DNA of 64,000 nt from positions 31,989 through 95,988 of the forward strand of contig NZ_FQZK01000021.1 in assembly GCF_900141985.1 (NCBI RefSeq), in the 5' to 3' direction. The stretch is from Nocardiopsis flavescens. GTDB taxonomy: Bacteria; Actinomycetota; Actinomycetes; Streptosporangiales; Streptosporangiaceae. This document shows, in pieces, positions 25,766 through 33,818 of the stretch. The notes under the pieces were generated by a model. The model searched no databases. It had not been told where the DNA came from and was given only the letters and a program-made list of their open reading frames with translations. The first letter of the stretch is position 1. Every line of letters begins with the position of its first letter. Both the position numbers and the translations under genes were made by a program.

Positions 25766-26437
25766 TCAACGGAAGCCGACGGGGATGTCGATCGGCTCCA
25801 TCCCCTCACCGTCCTCGGGGAAGACCACGCTTCCGATCTCCAGTGCGGGGAAGAGGATGCGCTCGTGCCAGGAGGTGAGGTACCCCTGCTCGTCGGGCGG
25901 GCCGGGGCGGGACAGTTCACTATGCCACTTCACGGGACCGCTGTCGGTCTCGGGCTTTCGGTAGGTGAGGAGGACCCACACCCGGATCCCGTCGAGGTCG
26001 GACGGCTCCACGGGGCGGGGGAGGAACTCCTCGGGCAGCCCGGGCAGGGAGAGCTGCTCGAACGCGCTCTCGTCGGTGAGCAGGTGGCGCCCGTTGGGGC
26101 CCCGGGGGTGCTGGCTGCGCGGGACGGCCTCGGGGTTCCCGGTGTTGGAGTCCCCGCTCAGCGTCTGGATGCCGACGGTGTGCGCGGGGTCGACGGTGAG
26201 GTCGATCTGGAGGTGGCTGACGTTCTCCCAGCCGTACCGGACCTTCTGCTCGGACCGCAGGGCGGCGAGCCGCTCGTGGTAGGCGTACTGGCCGGAGGCG
26301 GTCCGGCCGTGGCTCGCGGTCACCCGGCGCAGACCCGCCTCGCTCATGCGCAGGGCCTTCTCCATGACCGGCCAGGAGGTGCCCAGGGCGGCGAGGCGGT
26401 CGTCCCGCCGGGTGCGGTCGTGTGCGGCGATCAGCAA
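25766..26437 (-). CDS. hypothetical protein, operon partner of the XRE-ImmA protein
   Basis: A 223-residue protein without a recognised family. The N-terminal 75 residues are helical and charged (RTRRDDRLAALGTSWPVMEK, YAYHERLAALRSEQKVRYG). The rest is mixed alpha/beta with VSHLQIDLTVDPAHTVGIQ, DGIRVWVLLTYRKPETDSG and the acidic end EIGSVVFPEDGEGMEPIDIP. There are no membrane segments and few cysteines. Its place directly before an XRE-ImmA/IrrE gene fits a substrate, toxin or effector under control of that protein, as in mobile-element regulators. This is inference from position only. Confidence 0.7.
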   Translation of the reverse strand: MLIAAHDRTRRDDRLAALGTSWPVMEKALRMSEAGLRRVTASHGRTASGQYAYHERLAALRSEQKVRYGWENVSHLQIDLTVDPAHTVGIQTLSGDSNTGNPEAVPRSQHPRGPNGRHLLTDESAFEQLSLPGLPEEFLPRPVEPSDLDGIRVWVLLTYRKPETDSGPVKWHSELSRPGPPDEQGYLTSWHERILFPALEIGSVVFPEDGEGMEPIDIPVGFR

Positions 26438-26748
26438 AGGACACCTCTCGGGGTCGGTGCGCCCGAAGAGGACCTACCGCGACCGTGGTCGGACTTCTTC
26501 GAGACGAGGGCGGGTTGGGGGTGTCGGTGCCGTCCATGGTGCCCGGCGCCTCGGACATTTCGCGGGCGGTCGGCGCGGGCGGGCGAACCGCTGGACGCCC
26601 CGGGGCGTCCCGTCCTCTCGTGGCCAGAGCCGTTGCGGCCGGCGCCCCGCTGGGCGGCGCGGCCGCCCTGCCGTTCGCCCCGGGGTGTGATCCCGCATCG
26701 GCACCGGAGGTGTCCGCATGCGGCCACGGGAACCATCGTGGCTGGTCA

Positions 26749-26973
26749 CCGACCACCGTCGCCGGCCGGGTCCCGTGGGAGCCGTGGCGGTTCACCGCCG
26801 CCGACTACGAGGCCGCCGTGGTCTCGGGGCCCGGGCGCCCCCTGGGCGGTGCTCCGGGTCCGACGCCCTGGGACCCGCCCCTGGCGGAGGTGATGACCCG
26901 TCGCGGGGTCCGGGTGGAGGAGGAGAACGTCCTGCCCGGCCTGCTCGACGACCTGGGGTCCGGGGAACCGTGA
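26749..26973 (+). pseudogene. remnant of a second jetD (DUF2399 C-terminus)
   Basis: Translation in the frame ending at 26973 gives WEPWRFTAADYEAA, then GAPGPTPWDPPLAEVMTRRG, then VEEENVLPGLLDDLG. Intact JetD at 15135-16409 has WRMTAADYTSR, LGPTPWDPGLAEAMARHG, VHEESVIDDLLRDLAG in the same order. About 70 C-terminal residues remain; the Toprim metal-binding region is gone and no JetD-like sequence is visible before about 26749. The remnant differs from the resident copy, so it probably comes from another Wadjet operon that once stood here rather than from a recent duplication. The rest of the 26438-27052 gap shows nothing else. Confidence 0.7.
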
Positions 26974-27052
26974 CCGGCCGCTTCCGGAACCGGGCCCCGC
27001 GGGCGGGGAAAAGGGATGGCGGGCCGGGGCGGGGGCGGGCAGGGTGGCGGCC

Positions 27053-28042
27053 ATGGAAGCGACGCGCGAGCACACGGCGGGGGAGACGCAACGGCGGCTG
27101 CGGCGGATCAGGGCCAAGTACGGGTGGCTGCGCGGGCGCGGTGCGCGGGACCTGCCGCTGTTCCCGCCCGCCCCGGTGCAGGCCGTGGCGGCCCGGGAGG
27201 AGGCGGACGGGATCGCCCTGCCCGAGGGCTACCGGGCGTTCGTGACCGCCGTGGCCGACGGCGGCGTGGTGTACGACCGGCCGGTGGGCGCCTACGGCGG
27301 CGGGGACGGCCGGTCGCCCGGGGCCCGGATGGACTCCGGGGAGTGGGCCGACGGGGCGCCCTTCCCACTCGTCCCCGCCCGTGAGGACGCGGACGGCACC
27401 CGTGCCCGGCACGGCCGTGTGGACGACCTCGCCCCGTGGCCGCGGGTGTTCGAGTACGGGCCGGACTGGGCTGAGGAGGTCGTCGGCTGGACCGACGACA
27501 CCTGGGGCGAGTACCCCGGGCTGCTGCGGCTGGGCGAGCTGGGCTGCGGGTACGCGGTCCAGCTGGTGGTCCGCGGGCGGGCCCGCGGCCGGGTGGTCGC
27601 CACCTGGAACGACGAGCGCCCGCCCACGTTCCCGCCCGGGGTGGACTTCCCCGCCTGGTACGAGACCTGGCTGGACATGTACGCCTGCGGGCTGCACTTT
27701 CCAGGGGACCCTTCGACGCGCGAGCTCCGGCACGACTACGGGCACGTCCTGCTGGCCGCTCCGGGGAACCTGGCGGAGTGGGTGGTGGAGCGGCACGGCA
27801 CGGCGCTGGAGGCGCTGCGCCGGGCGGTCGCCGCCGGGCCGGACGGCGGCGAGGCGGGGCTGGACGCGGACACCGCCCGCGGGCTCGCCGCTACGGCGCT
27901 GTCCGTCGGCCGGGAGGAGGACGCGGTGGCGGTGGTGTGCGCGCTGTCCCGCGGCGCCGGCCATCCGGAGCTGCTGCGCGGGTTCGCCGAACGGGGCGAG
28001 GGCCCCGCGGCGGCGCTGGCGGCCGTGCTGCTGCGGGCGTGA
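27053..28042 (+). CDS. SMI1/KNR4 (SUKH)-like protein
   Basis: A 329-residue cytoplasmic protein whose first 200 residues follow the SUKH fold: the LPEGYRAFVTAVADGG signature with the preceding helix AREEADGIALPE, then LLRLGELGCGYAVQLVVRG. SUKH proteins act as immunity proteins against polymorphic toxins or as regulatory scaffolds. The C-terminal third is Ala/Glu-rich helices (ALEALRRAVAAGPDGGEAG), perhaps TPR-like. The ATG at 27053 is preceded by GGGCAGGGTGG; a GTG 9 bases upstream is the alternative. No toxin gene is adjacent, so the immunity role is open; it sits next to the jetD remnant and the XRE-ImmA operon in a probable accessory patch. Confidence 0.78.
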   Translation: MEATREHTAGETQRRLRRIRAKYGWLRGRGARDLPLFPPAPVQAVAAREEADGIALPEGYRAFVTAVADGGVVYDRPVGAYGGGDGRSPGARMDSGEWADGAPFPLVPAREDADGTRARHGRVDDLAPWPRVFEYGPDWAEEVVGWTDDTWGEYPGLLRLGELGCGYAVQLVVRGRARGRVVATWNDERPPTFPPGVDFPAWYETWLDMYACGLHFPGDPSTRELRHDYGHVLLAAPGNLAEWVVERHGTALEALRRAVAAGPDGGEAGLDADTARGLAATALSVGREEDAVAVVCALSRGAGHPELLRGFAERGEGPAAALAAVLLRA

Positions 28043-28468
28043 CCGCTGCGGCCTCCGGTGGAGCGCCCGCCGGGGGCCGCGGGTCCTGCGCGGCCGTCCG
28101 GGGGGCCTGCACCGCCGTTCGCGGACGGGTGCCGGTCTCCGCGGGTCCTGCGTCGACATCCGCGGGCCGCAGGGTCTCCTGCGTTGACATCCGCCGTCCA
28201 GGGGAGCTGCACCGCCGTTCGCGGGCCCGGCGCCGGCTCCGGGGAGAGGCGGCGCGGCGCCGGGGTGCCGGGCGGGGCCCCGGGGTGTGCGCGGGAGCGC
28301 CGTCCCCCTGTCCGGGGCCTGTGCCCCTTCCCCGGGAGCGCGGTGTCGGGGGAGCGGGCCGGGCCCCGGAGACCCCCGGGCCCCGGCCCGCCCCTGCGTC
28401 CCCGGGGCGCCGCGCGCCCTGCCCCCGGTACCGCCGAGTCGCCGGGCCGCGATCCCGCCGTGCGGCGG
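28043..28468. other. 426-base gap with imperfect tandem repeats
   Basis: Between the converging SUKH-like and aldolase genes. It begins with the repeat array at 28082-28235. The remainder, to 28468, is extremely GC-rich with no gene or clear terminator. Confidence 0.5.
28082..28235. repeat. imperfect tandem repeats of about 25-35 bp
   Basis: About five degenerate copies share a CTGC-N(4-7)-A/GT(C)CGCGG pattern. The 18-mer CTGCACCGCCGTTCGCGG occurs at 28107-28124 and 28207-28224. TCCTGCGTCGACATCCGC (28146-28163) recurs with one change at 28177-28194. Spacing is irregular, so it is not a CRISPR. Confidence 0.6.
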
Positions 28469-29119
28469 TCACACGTCCCAGGTGGTCCCGTACCGCTCGG
28501 TGAGCTCCTTCACGTCCTCGGGCGCCAGCACGGAGTACTCCCGGCCGTGGAGGGACACGACGATCCGGGAGGCCTCCTCCAGCTCGACGGCGCCCTCCAG
28601 GGCAGCGGCCGGCGAGCCGGCCGCCATGAGGGAGCCGTGGTTGGCGAGCAGCGCCGCCCGGAACCGGCCCGGCAGGGCGGTCAGGTTGTCGGCCAGGCCG
28701 GCGCTCCCCGGCGCCGAGTACGGCACCAGCGGCGCCCGGCCGACCCGCATCACCAGGTAGGGCGTGATCGGGGGCAGGGCGGAGCCGGCCGACCAGGGCG
28801 GCAGGCACGAGGCCGCCGTGGCGTGCGGCGAGTGCAGGTGCACCACCGCCGCGGCCTCGGGCAGCCGTTCGTACATCGACCGGTGGAGCGGCAGCTCCTT
28901 GGAGGGCGGCGGACCGGAGACCAGGCCCCCGTCCCGGTCCACGACGGACAGGCCCCCGGGCTCCAGGCCGTCCAGGGGGACGCCGGTGGGGCTCATCAGG
29001 GTGAGGCCGTCCACGCGCGCGGACACGTTGCCGGAGGCGCCCGGGCTCATGCCCAGCCCCACGGCGCGGCGCCCGGCCGCGCACAGCTGCTCGGCGGCCT
29101 CTCGCAGTGCGGGGTTCAC
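28469..29119 (-). CDS. otnC: class II aldolase/adducin protein, probable 3-oxo-tetronate 4-phosphate decarboxylase
   Basis: A 216-residue zinc enzyme of the L-fuculose-phosphate aldolase family. Metal-site histidines appear in VVHLHSPHATAA, and a further conserved NHG is in LLANHGSLM; SPGASGNVSARV is the phosphate-binding N-terminal motif. Beside an OtnK-type kinase, family members of this kind decarboxylate the phosphorylated 3-oxo four-carbon acid to dihydroxyacetone phosphate. The GTG at 29119 overlaps the stop of the kinase gene by 4 bases (GTGA), so the pair is translationally coupled. It is the last gene of the operon. The exact sugar acid (erythronate, threonate or a relative) is not resolved. 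Confidence 0.82.
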   Translation of the reverse strand: MNPALREAAEQLCAAGRRAVGLGMSPGASGNVSARVDGLTLMSPTGVPLDGLEPGGLSVVDRDGGLVSGPPPSKELPLHRSMYERLPEAAAVVHLHSPHATAASCLPPWSAGSALPPITPYLVMRVGRAPLVPYSAPGSAGLADNLTALPGRFRAALLANHGSLMAAGSPAAALEGAVELEEASRIVVSLHGREYSVLAPEDVKELTERYGTTWDV

Positions 29120-30354
29120 GCCACCCCCTCCCACGCGCGGACGAACAGGTCCTCGCGGCCGAAGTTGCCGGACTTGAGCATCAGGTGCAGGTCTCCGCCG
29201 TCCCCGGCGCGGCCCAGCATCCAGGCCACCCCGGGGTCGACCTCGGTGCCCACCGCGAGCGGGCCCACGCCCAGCCGGCCCACGACGGCGCCGCTGGTCT
29301 CCCCGCCCGCGACCAGCAGGGCGCGCACCCCGGACCGGACGAGCCGCACGGCGATCTCGGCCAGGGCCTCCTCCAGCAGCGGGGCGTCCCCGGTGTCCAC
29401 GACGTGGTCGGGCGCCGCGGTCGCGTACACGACGAAGGGGGCCGTCCCGGCGCGCAGGGCGGCGTCGACCGCTCCCGCCACGGAGCCCTCGAAGTCTGCG
29501 CGCAGGGCCGCGGGCGCCAGGTGGAGCCCGGAGCCGGCGGCCAGGGCGTGGCGCACCTGGCCCTGGGTGGCCCGGGAGGCGCTGCCGGAGAGCACCACCC
29601 GCGGTCCGCCGGGCAGCACCGTCTCCCGGTGGCCGGTGGGGTGCGGGCCGGGCAGCCCTTGGGCGAGGGCGCTGCCGCCGGTGAGCAGGCGCAGGTCCCC
29701 GGTGGCCGCGGCCAGCACGCGCAGGTCCTCGTCGGAGACGGCGTCGACGACGACGAACCGGGCCCCGTCCTCGCGGGCCCGCGCAACGGCCTCCCGCACC
29801 GCCCCGGCTCCGCGGGAGACGACCGGCCAGGGCACCAGGGCGATGTCGTCGGCGCCGCGCGACACCTGCGGTTCCAGCAGCCTCGACAGGCTGGAGTCCG
29901 TCATCGGGGTGAGCGGGTGGTGGCGCATGGGCGACTCGTCGAGGGGGTCGTCCCCGACGAAGAGGTGCCCGCGGTAGACGGTGCGCCCGTTGGCCGGGAA
30001 AGCCGGGGCGATCACCGTGACCCGTTCCTCCAGCGCCTCCAGCACCGCTTCGCAGACCGGGCCGATGTTGCCCTCGGGGGTGGAGTCGAACGTGGAGCAG
30101 TACTTGACGTAGAACCGCTCGCATCCGGCGCCGCGCAGCCGCTCCAGGGCCTCCAGGGAGGCCGCGACGGCCTCCCCGACCGGAGCGGTGCGCGACTTCA
30201 GTGCCACGACGACGGCGTCCGCGTCGGCGGCGGCGTCCCCGATCGGGACGCCCTCCCCGAGGACGACGGCGGTCCGGTGGCCGGCGGAGGTGAGGGCGAT
30301 CGCGATGTCGGTGGCGCCGGTGAGATCGTCGGCGATCACGCCGAGGGTCGCCAT
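29116..30354 (-). CDS. otnK: four-carbon acid sugar kinase (DUF1537), OtnK-like
   Basis: A 412-residue kinase. The N-terminal substrate domain begins with the family signature MATLGVIADDLTGATDIA and includes YVKYCSTFDSTPEGNIGPV and APAFPANGRTVYRGHLFV. The C-terminal nucleotide-binding domain carries VLSGSASRATQGQV, LLVAGGETSGAVVGRLG and the ending MLKSGNFGREDLF. All are typical of 3-oxo-tetronate kinases. It would phosphorylate the oxidised four-carbon acid from ATP before decarboxylation by the next gene's product. The ATG at 30354 follows GGAGGACACC, a good ribosome binding site. A strong hairpin precedes it, after the permease gene. Confidence 0.9.
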   Translation of the reverse strand: MATLGVIADDLTGATDIAIALTSAGHRTAVVLGEGVPIGDAAADADAVVVALKSRTAPVGEAVAASLEALERLRGAGCERFYVKYCSTFDSTPEGNIGPVCEAVLEALEERVTVIAPAFPANGRTVYRGHLFVGDDPLDESPMRHHPLTPMTDSSLSRLLEPQVSRGADDIALVPWPVVSRGAGAVREAVARAREDGARFVVVDAVSDEDLRVLAAATGDLRLLTGGSALAQGLPGPHPTGHRETVLPGGPRVVLSGSASRATQGQVRHALAAGSGLHLAPAALRADFEGSVAGAVDAALRAGTAPFVVYATAAPDHVVDTGDAPLLEEALAEIAVRLVRSGVRALLVAGGETSGAVVGRLGVGPLAVGTEVDPGVAWMLGRAGDGGDLHLMLKSGNFGREDLFVRAWEGVA

Positions 30355-30392
30355 GGTGTCCTCCTGTGCTGGGTTCTCTCGTTCGGCGGGCC

Positions 30393-30428
30393 GGCCCGCG
30401 CCCCCGCCGTGCGGCGGGGGCGCGGGCC
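30393..30428 (-). terminator. strong hairpin inside the sugar-acid operon
   Basis: A 17-bp perfect stem (30393-30409 with 30412-30428) in the 97-bp gap between the permease and kinase genes. It may be a partial terminator or an RNA-stability element that sets different expression of the transporter and the enzymes. Confidence 0.6.
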
Positions 30429-30451
30429 GCCCGTTCGGGGGTGCCGCCGGG

Positions 30452-31867
30452 TCAGACGATGCCGACGGCGATCATGGCGTAGAGCACCGCGAACCCCACG
30501 ACGCCGGAGATCGCCGAGGCGATGCCGATGGAGCGGATGCCCTGGCCCACGGTCATGTTGGACAGGGTGGTGGTCACCCAGAAGCCCGACGAGTTCGCGT
30601 GCTTCATGATCTGGGCGCCGGTGGCGCACGCCAGGTAGACCACGAGCGGCGAGAGGTCGAGCGCGGGCAGCAGCGGCTGCATGATGGCGGCCGAGGTCAT
30701 CACGCCGAGGATGTTCGACCCGGTGATGGTGCACACGGCGGCCGCGACGAGGAACGGGATGATCACCGGTGACAGGCCGGTGCTCTCGATGCTCCCGGCC
30801 ACGCTCTCGGCCACTCCGGTCTCCCGGATGATGGTGGCGAGCGCGCCGCCGACCCCTGTGAGCGCCAGCGGCATCGCGGCGATGCGCAGACCGGACTCGA
30901 AGAGGTCGTTGAGGGTCTCCTTGTCGCGCCAGCGGCCGCGGAACAGCGGCAGCGCCAGCAGGCAGGCGAGGAAGAGCGCAAGGGTGGGCTCGCCGACGAA
31001 CAGGACCGTGGAGGTGATCCAGGAGCCCTCGGGCAGCACGGGGGCGGCCAGCGACGCGAACACGATGAGGACGATGGGAGCCAGGATCGGCACCAGGGCG
31101 CCGAGCAGGCTCACGCGCGGGGCGTCCGCCGCGTCCTCGCCGCCGTCCGTCCCGCCGGTGGAGCCCGCGCCGTCACCGCCGGAGCCCGCGGTGGACCCGT
31201 CGCCGGAGCCGGAGCCGGCGCTCACCAGGTGCTCGACGAACTCGGGCTTGGGGGCGACGTAGGTCTTGATGGTGGTCAGGTAGACCGTCGCGGCGAGCAC
31301 GCCGGGCAGGCCCACCATCAGGCCGTAGAGGATGGCCTCGCCCATCGACACGTCCAGCAGCGACGCCGACGCCAGCGGGCCGGGGCCCGGGGGGATGACC
31401 GAGGTCATCACGTAGGCGCCGATGTACAGGATCGGGCCGAGCTTCATCATCGAGATGCCCGTGCGGTACGCCAGGGCGGACACGATCGGGATGAGCATGA
31501 CGACCGCGGTGTCGGCGATCAGCGGGATGCCCAGGACGACGGAGGCCAGGGCGATCGCCCACGGGACGCGCTTCTCGGCGAACATCTTGAGCGCGGTCTC
31601 GGTGATCTTGAGCGCCGCGCCGCTGAGTTCGAGCATCTTGCCGAGCACACAGCCGAAGACGATCAGCAGGCCGACGTTGGCGAGGGTGTTGCCGAAGCCG
31701 GACTTGACGAGTTCGATGGTGCCCTCGCCGCCCATGCCCAGGATCAGGCCCAGGGTGACGACCACGATGAAGAGGGTCGCCACCGGGTGGACCTTGAACC
31801 GGGCGATCAGCAGGACGAGGACGACGATGGCGGCGAGGAACGCGCCCAGGGTGTAGAGGTCGGACAT
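30452..31867 (-). CDS. GntP family gluconate/sugar-acid permease
   Basis: A 471-residue membrane protein with about 12-14 hydrophobic segments. GntP landmarks are VTLGLILGMGGEGTIELVKSGFG (in part), VLGIPLIADTAVVMLIPIVSAL, MTSVIPPGPGPLASA and the C-terminal KHANSSGFWVTTTL. GntP proteins import gluconate or related hydroxy acids with protons; in this operon the four-carbon acid is the likely cargo. A Gly/Ser/Asp-rich loop of about 35 residues (around 213-247) is inserted in a cytoplasmic region, which is unusual for the family. The ATG at 31867 begins 1 base after the stop of the preceding dehydrogenase gene. Confidence 0.9.
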   Translation of the reverse strand: MSDLYTLGAFLAAIVVLVLLIARFKVHPVATLFIVVVTLGLILGMGGEGTIELVKSGFGNTLANVGLLIVFGCVLGKMLELSGAALKITETALKMFAEKRVPWAIALASVVLGIPLIADTAVVMLIPIVSALAYRTGISMMKLGPILYIGAYVMTSVIPPGPGPLASASLLDVSMGEAILYGLMVGLPGVLAATVYLTTIKTYVAPKPEFVEHLVSAGSGSGDGSTAGSGGDGAGSTGGTDGGEDAADAPRVSLLGALVPILAPIVLIVFASLAAPVLPEGSWITSTVLFVGEPTLALFLACLLALPLFRGRWRDKETLNDLFESGLRIAAMPLALTGVGGALATIIRETGVAESVAGSIESTGLSPVIIPFLVAAAVCTITGSNILGVMTSAAIMQPLLPALDLSPLVVYLACATGAQIMKHANSSGFWVTTTLSNMTVGQGIRSIGIASAISGVVGFAVLYAMIAVGIV

Positions 31868-31868
31868 G

Positions 31869-33254
31869 TCACCGGTTCCGATCGTTCGTGAAGCCGGCCC
31901 GGGCGTGGCTCCAGGCGTCGAGGAGGTCGCCGTCGGCGTCGGCGAGGTCGTCCAGGCGCAGCAGGGCGCCGGCGGGGACGTCGCGGGCCAGGGTCGCGTG
32001 GGCCGCGAGGTACAGCGGCGCGACGTCCCCGGGGGCCTGCGCGGTGTCCAGCAGGACCGGGGCCACCCCGGTCACGTCGTGGTGGTGCCCGCCCATGTCG
32101 AGCCGGGTGCCCGCGGCCAGCGGCCCGCGGGCGCGGCCGGCGAGGACGGCGTGCGGAGCGGGGCGGCGCAGTCCCGCGGCGCGCCCGTGGTCGGCCGCGT
32201 CGAGGATGCTCAGGGGGGTCTCGACGCCCATGAAGTGGTAGGGCAGGTACAGGCACGCGTAGCGGCCCGAGCGGGAGACCACGTGGCCCTTCTGGGCGAG
32301 CATCTCCCAGGTGACGGGGTCGCCGGTGCGCACGACGGCGAAGACGCCGCCGGCGAAGGAGGCCTCCTCGGGCAGGCGCAGGACGCTGAAGACGTCCACG
32401 GCCCCCGGGCGGGAGAGCACGCCGCCGTCCTCGGCGAGCGCGTAGACGTCGGCGAGTTCGGCGGCCCGGGCCACGGGGTAGTGCAGTGACTCCGTGTCCG
32501 GGACCAGGCCGGTGTGGTTGGCGACGACGCCCATCTCGCAGTAGTCGGCGGCGGCGGACCGGCTGAGGCCGGAGACCGCCTCGGCGCGGGCGCGCAGGGT
32601 GGCCGGCACGTCCTCGCCGAGGGTGAGCAGGCCGGCGAGGCCGGGGGCGTCGATCTCCTGGTCGAGCTGGCGCACGCGCCCGGTGGCCGGGTCGAAGACG
32701 AGGTCGTACTCGCCGGACTTGCCGACGGCGACGACGTCCAGGCCCAGGCGGCGGGTGCGCTCGTACCACTCGATGAGGTTGGCGGGCTGGTCGCCGATGC
32801 CCGGCGTGTAGACGACGCCGCGCTCGTGGGCGAGGTCGGCCAGCGCGATCCCGGAGACGGAGTCGACCTCCTTGGAGACCATCACGACGTGGTGTCCCGT
32901 GGTGATGGCGGTGCGCGCGGCCAGGGTCCCGGCGCGGGGGCTGCCGGTGGCCTCGACGAGCACGTCGTAGGCGGCGTGTTCGAGGAGGGCGGCGTCGGCG
33001 ATCACGGCGATGCGGTCGTCCCCTCCCGCCGCGAGTTCGGCGGCGTCGGTGCACACCCGCAGGTCGGCCGGGTCGTAGCCGAGCTCGGTGCACAGGGCGA
33101 CGGTGCCCTCCGGGTCGAGGTCGCACAGGACCGCCGGTCGCAGGCGTTCGATGTGCCTCGTCTGGGCGAGCAGGGTGCGCGCGAATCCGCCGCGCGCTCC
33201 GGTGAGCGCGTACCGCACGGGGGAGGGCGGGACGGTGGCGTCGGTGTCTGGCAT
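31869..33254 (-). CDS. NAD(P)-dependent oxidoreductase, homoserine-dehydrogenase-like with SAF-type C-terminus
   Basis: A 461-residue enzyme. The N-terminal Rossmann domain has YALTGARGGFARTLLAQ and DVLVEATGSPRAGTLAA. The middle domain follows the homoserine dehydrogenase pattern (VVMVSKEVDSVSGIAL, GIGDQPANLIEWY). The C-terminal portion (HVVSRSGRYACLYLPYHF onward) ends in a SAF-like segment (ARDVPAGALLRLDDL). Proteins with this layout occur beside DUF1537 kinases, and it probably oxidises the imported acid to the 3-oxo form, replacing the LtnD/DenD dehydrogenases. It may be related to D-apionate oxidoisomerase, which would change the substrate assignment. The ATG at 33254 follows GGAGAACCC. 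First gene of the operon. Confidence 0.78.
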   Translation of the reverse strand: MPDTDATVPPSPVRYALTGARGGFARTLLAQTRHIERLRPAVLCDLDPEGTVALCTELGYDPADLRVCTDAAELAAGGDDRIAVIADAALLEHAAYDVLVEATGSPRAGTLAARTAITTGHHVVMVSKEVDSVSGIALADLAHERGVVYTPGIGDQPANLIEWYERTRRLGLDVVAVGKSGEYDLVFDPATGRVRQLDQEIDAPGLAGLLTLGEDVPATLRARAEAVSGLSRSAAADYCEMGVVANHTGLVPDTESLHYPVARAAELADVYALAEDGGVLSRPGAVDVFSVLRLPEEASFAGGVFAVVRTGDPVTWEMLAQKGHVVSRSGRYACLYLPYHFMGVETPLSILDAADHGRAAGLRRPAPHAVLAGRARGPLAAGTRLDMGGHHHDVTGVAPVLLDTAQAPGDVAPLYLAAHATLARDVPAGALLRLDDLADADGDLLDAWSHARAGFTNDRNR

Positions 33255-33320
33255 GGGTTCTCCTTCTCTCGCCTGGCGGAGAGCGCGCGTCGTGGCGACT
33301 CGCAGCGGCGATGACCCAAG

Positions 33321-33349
33321 TCTTAACATTGCATGCACATGCGAGTCAA
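33321..33349 (-). promoter_or_regulatory. probable promoter of the sugar-acid operon
   Basis: Read on the minus strand: TTGACT (33349-33344), a 17-bp spacer, then TTAAGA (33326-33321), about 65 bases before the dehydrogenase start. The match to consensus is fair at -35 and weak at -10. The operator copy 1 lies directly upstream. Confidence 0.45.
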
Positions 33350-33355
33350 CAATCA

Positions 33356-33380
33356 TCACATCTGAGATCATCTGGTTACC
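33356..33380. promoter_or_regulatory. candidate DeoR-family operator, copy 1
   Basis: A 25-bp element starting TCACATCTGAGATCATCTGG. It matches copy 2 at 33753-33777 in 23 of 25 positions in the same orientation. It touches the minus-strand promoter of the catabolic operon. DeoR-family repressors commonly bind such repeated sites. Confidence 0.6.
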
Positions 33381-33752
33381 ATCCGGGAACATGATGCTCG
33401 GATGTCCCTCGGGGGGCACCCGGGAGTGGTGCATGTGCTCGGACTCGTGGCGGTGTCGGGGCGGTGTCTGGGCTGTGGCCTTGCTCCGGGACGCCCGTGC
33501 GGTGCGCGGCGCACGGGGTTTTCGCGGGCTGTGCAGGAAGTCCGGCGGAAGGTCGGCCCCGGAGTCGGGTTCGCGGGGTCGTATGCGCGGGCCCTGACCC
33601 AGTATCGGGGCAGGTCACCAGTGGTTTTTGCGGGTGTGCGCCCGAGGGCTGTGTGCCGGGCCCCGACGGCGGTTCCCGGCGGCGTTGCGCATGCCGGTCG
33701 CGCCCCGGTGGTCCCCACGGCGGTAGGGCACGCGCGGGGCAGGACCGCTTCT

Positions 33753-33777
33753 TCACATCTGGGATCATCTGGTAACC
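33753..33777. promoter_or_regulatory. candidate DeoR-family operator, copy 2
   Basis: Starts TCACATCTGGGATCATCTGG and lies 41 bases before the regulator's start codon. TACCAT at 33784-33789 could be the -10 box, so a bound repressor would block it; autoregulation is likely. Looping between the two copies, 397 bp apart, is possible. Confidence 0.6.
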
Positions 33778-33818
33778 CTCGATTACCATGTCCGGTGAGA
33801 CGGACCCGAAGGAGGACG

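Larger units (their letters stand above)
33255..33818. other. 564-base divergent control region
   Basis: Lies between the sugar-acid operon and the DeoR-type gene. It holds a minus-strand promoter near 33321-33349 and a 25-bp direct repeat at both ends. The central 330 bases encode nothing recognisable. Confidence 0.6.

Noticed and set aside
28082..28235. Repeat array as a possible CRISPR
   Set aside because: Repeat units vary in length and sequence and there are no uniform spacers or cas genes.
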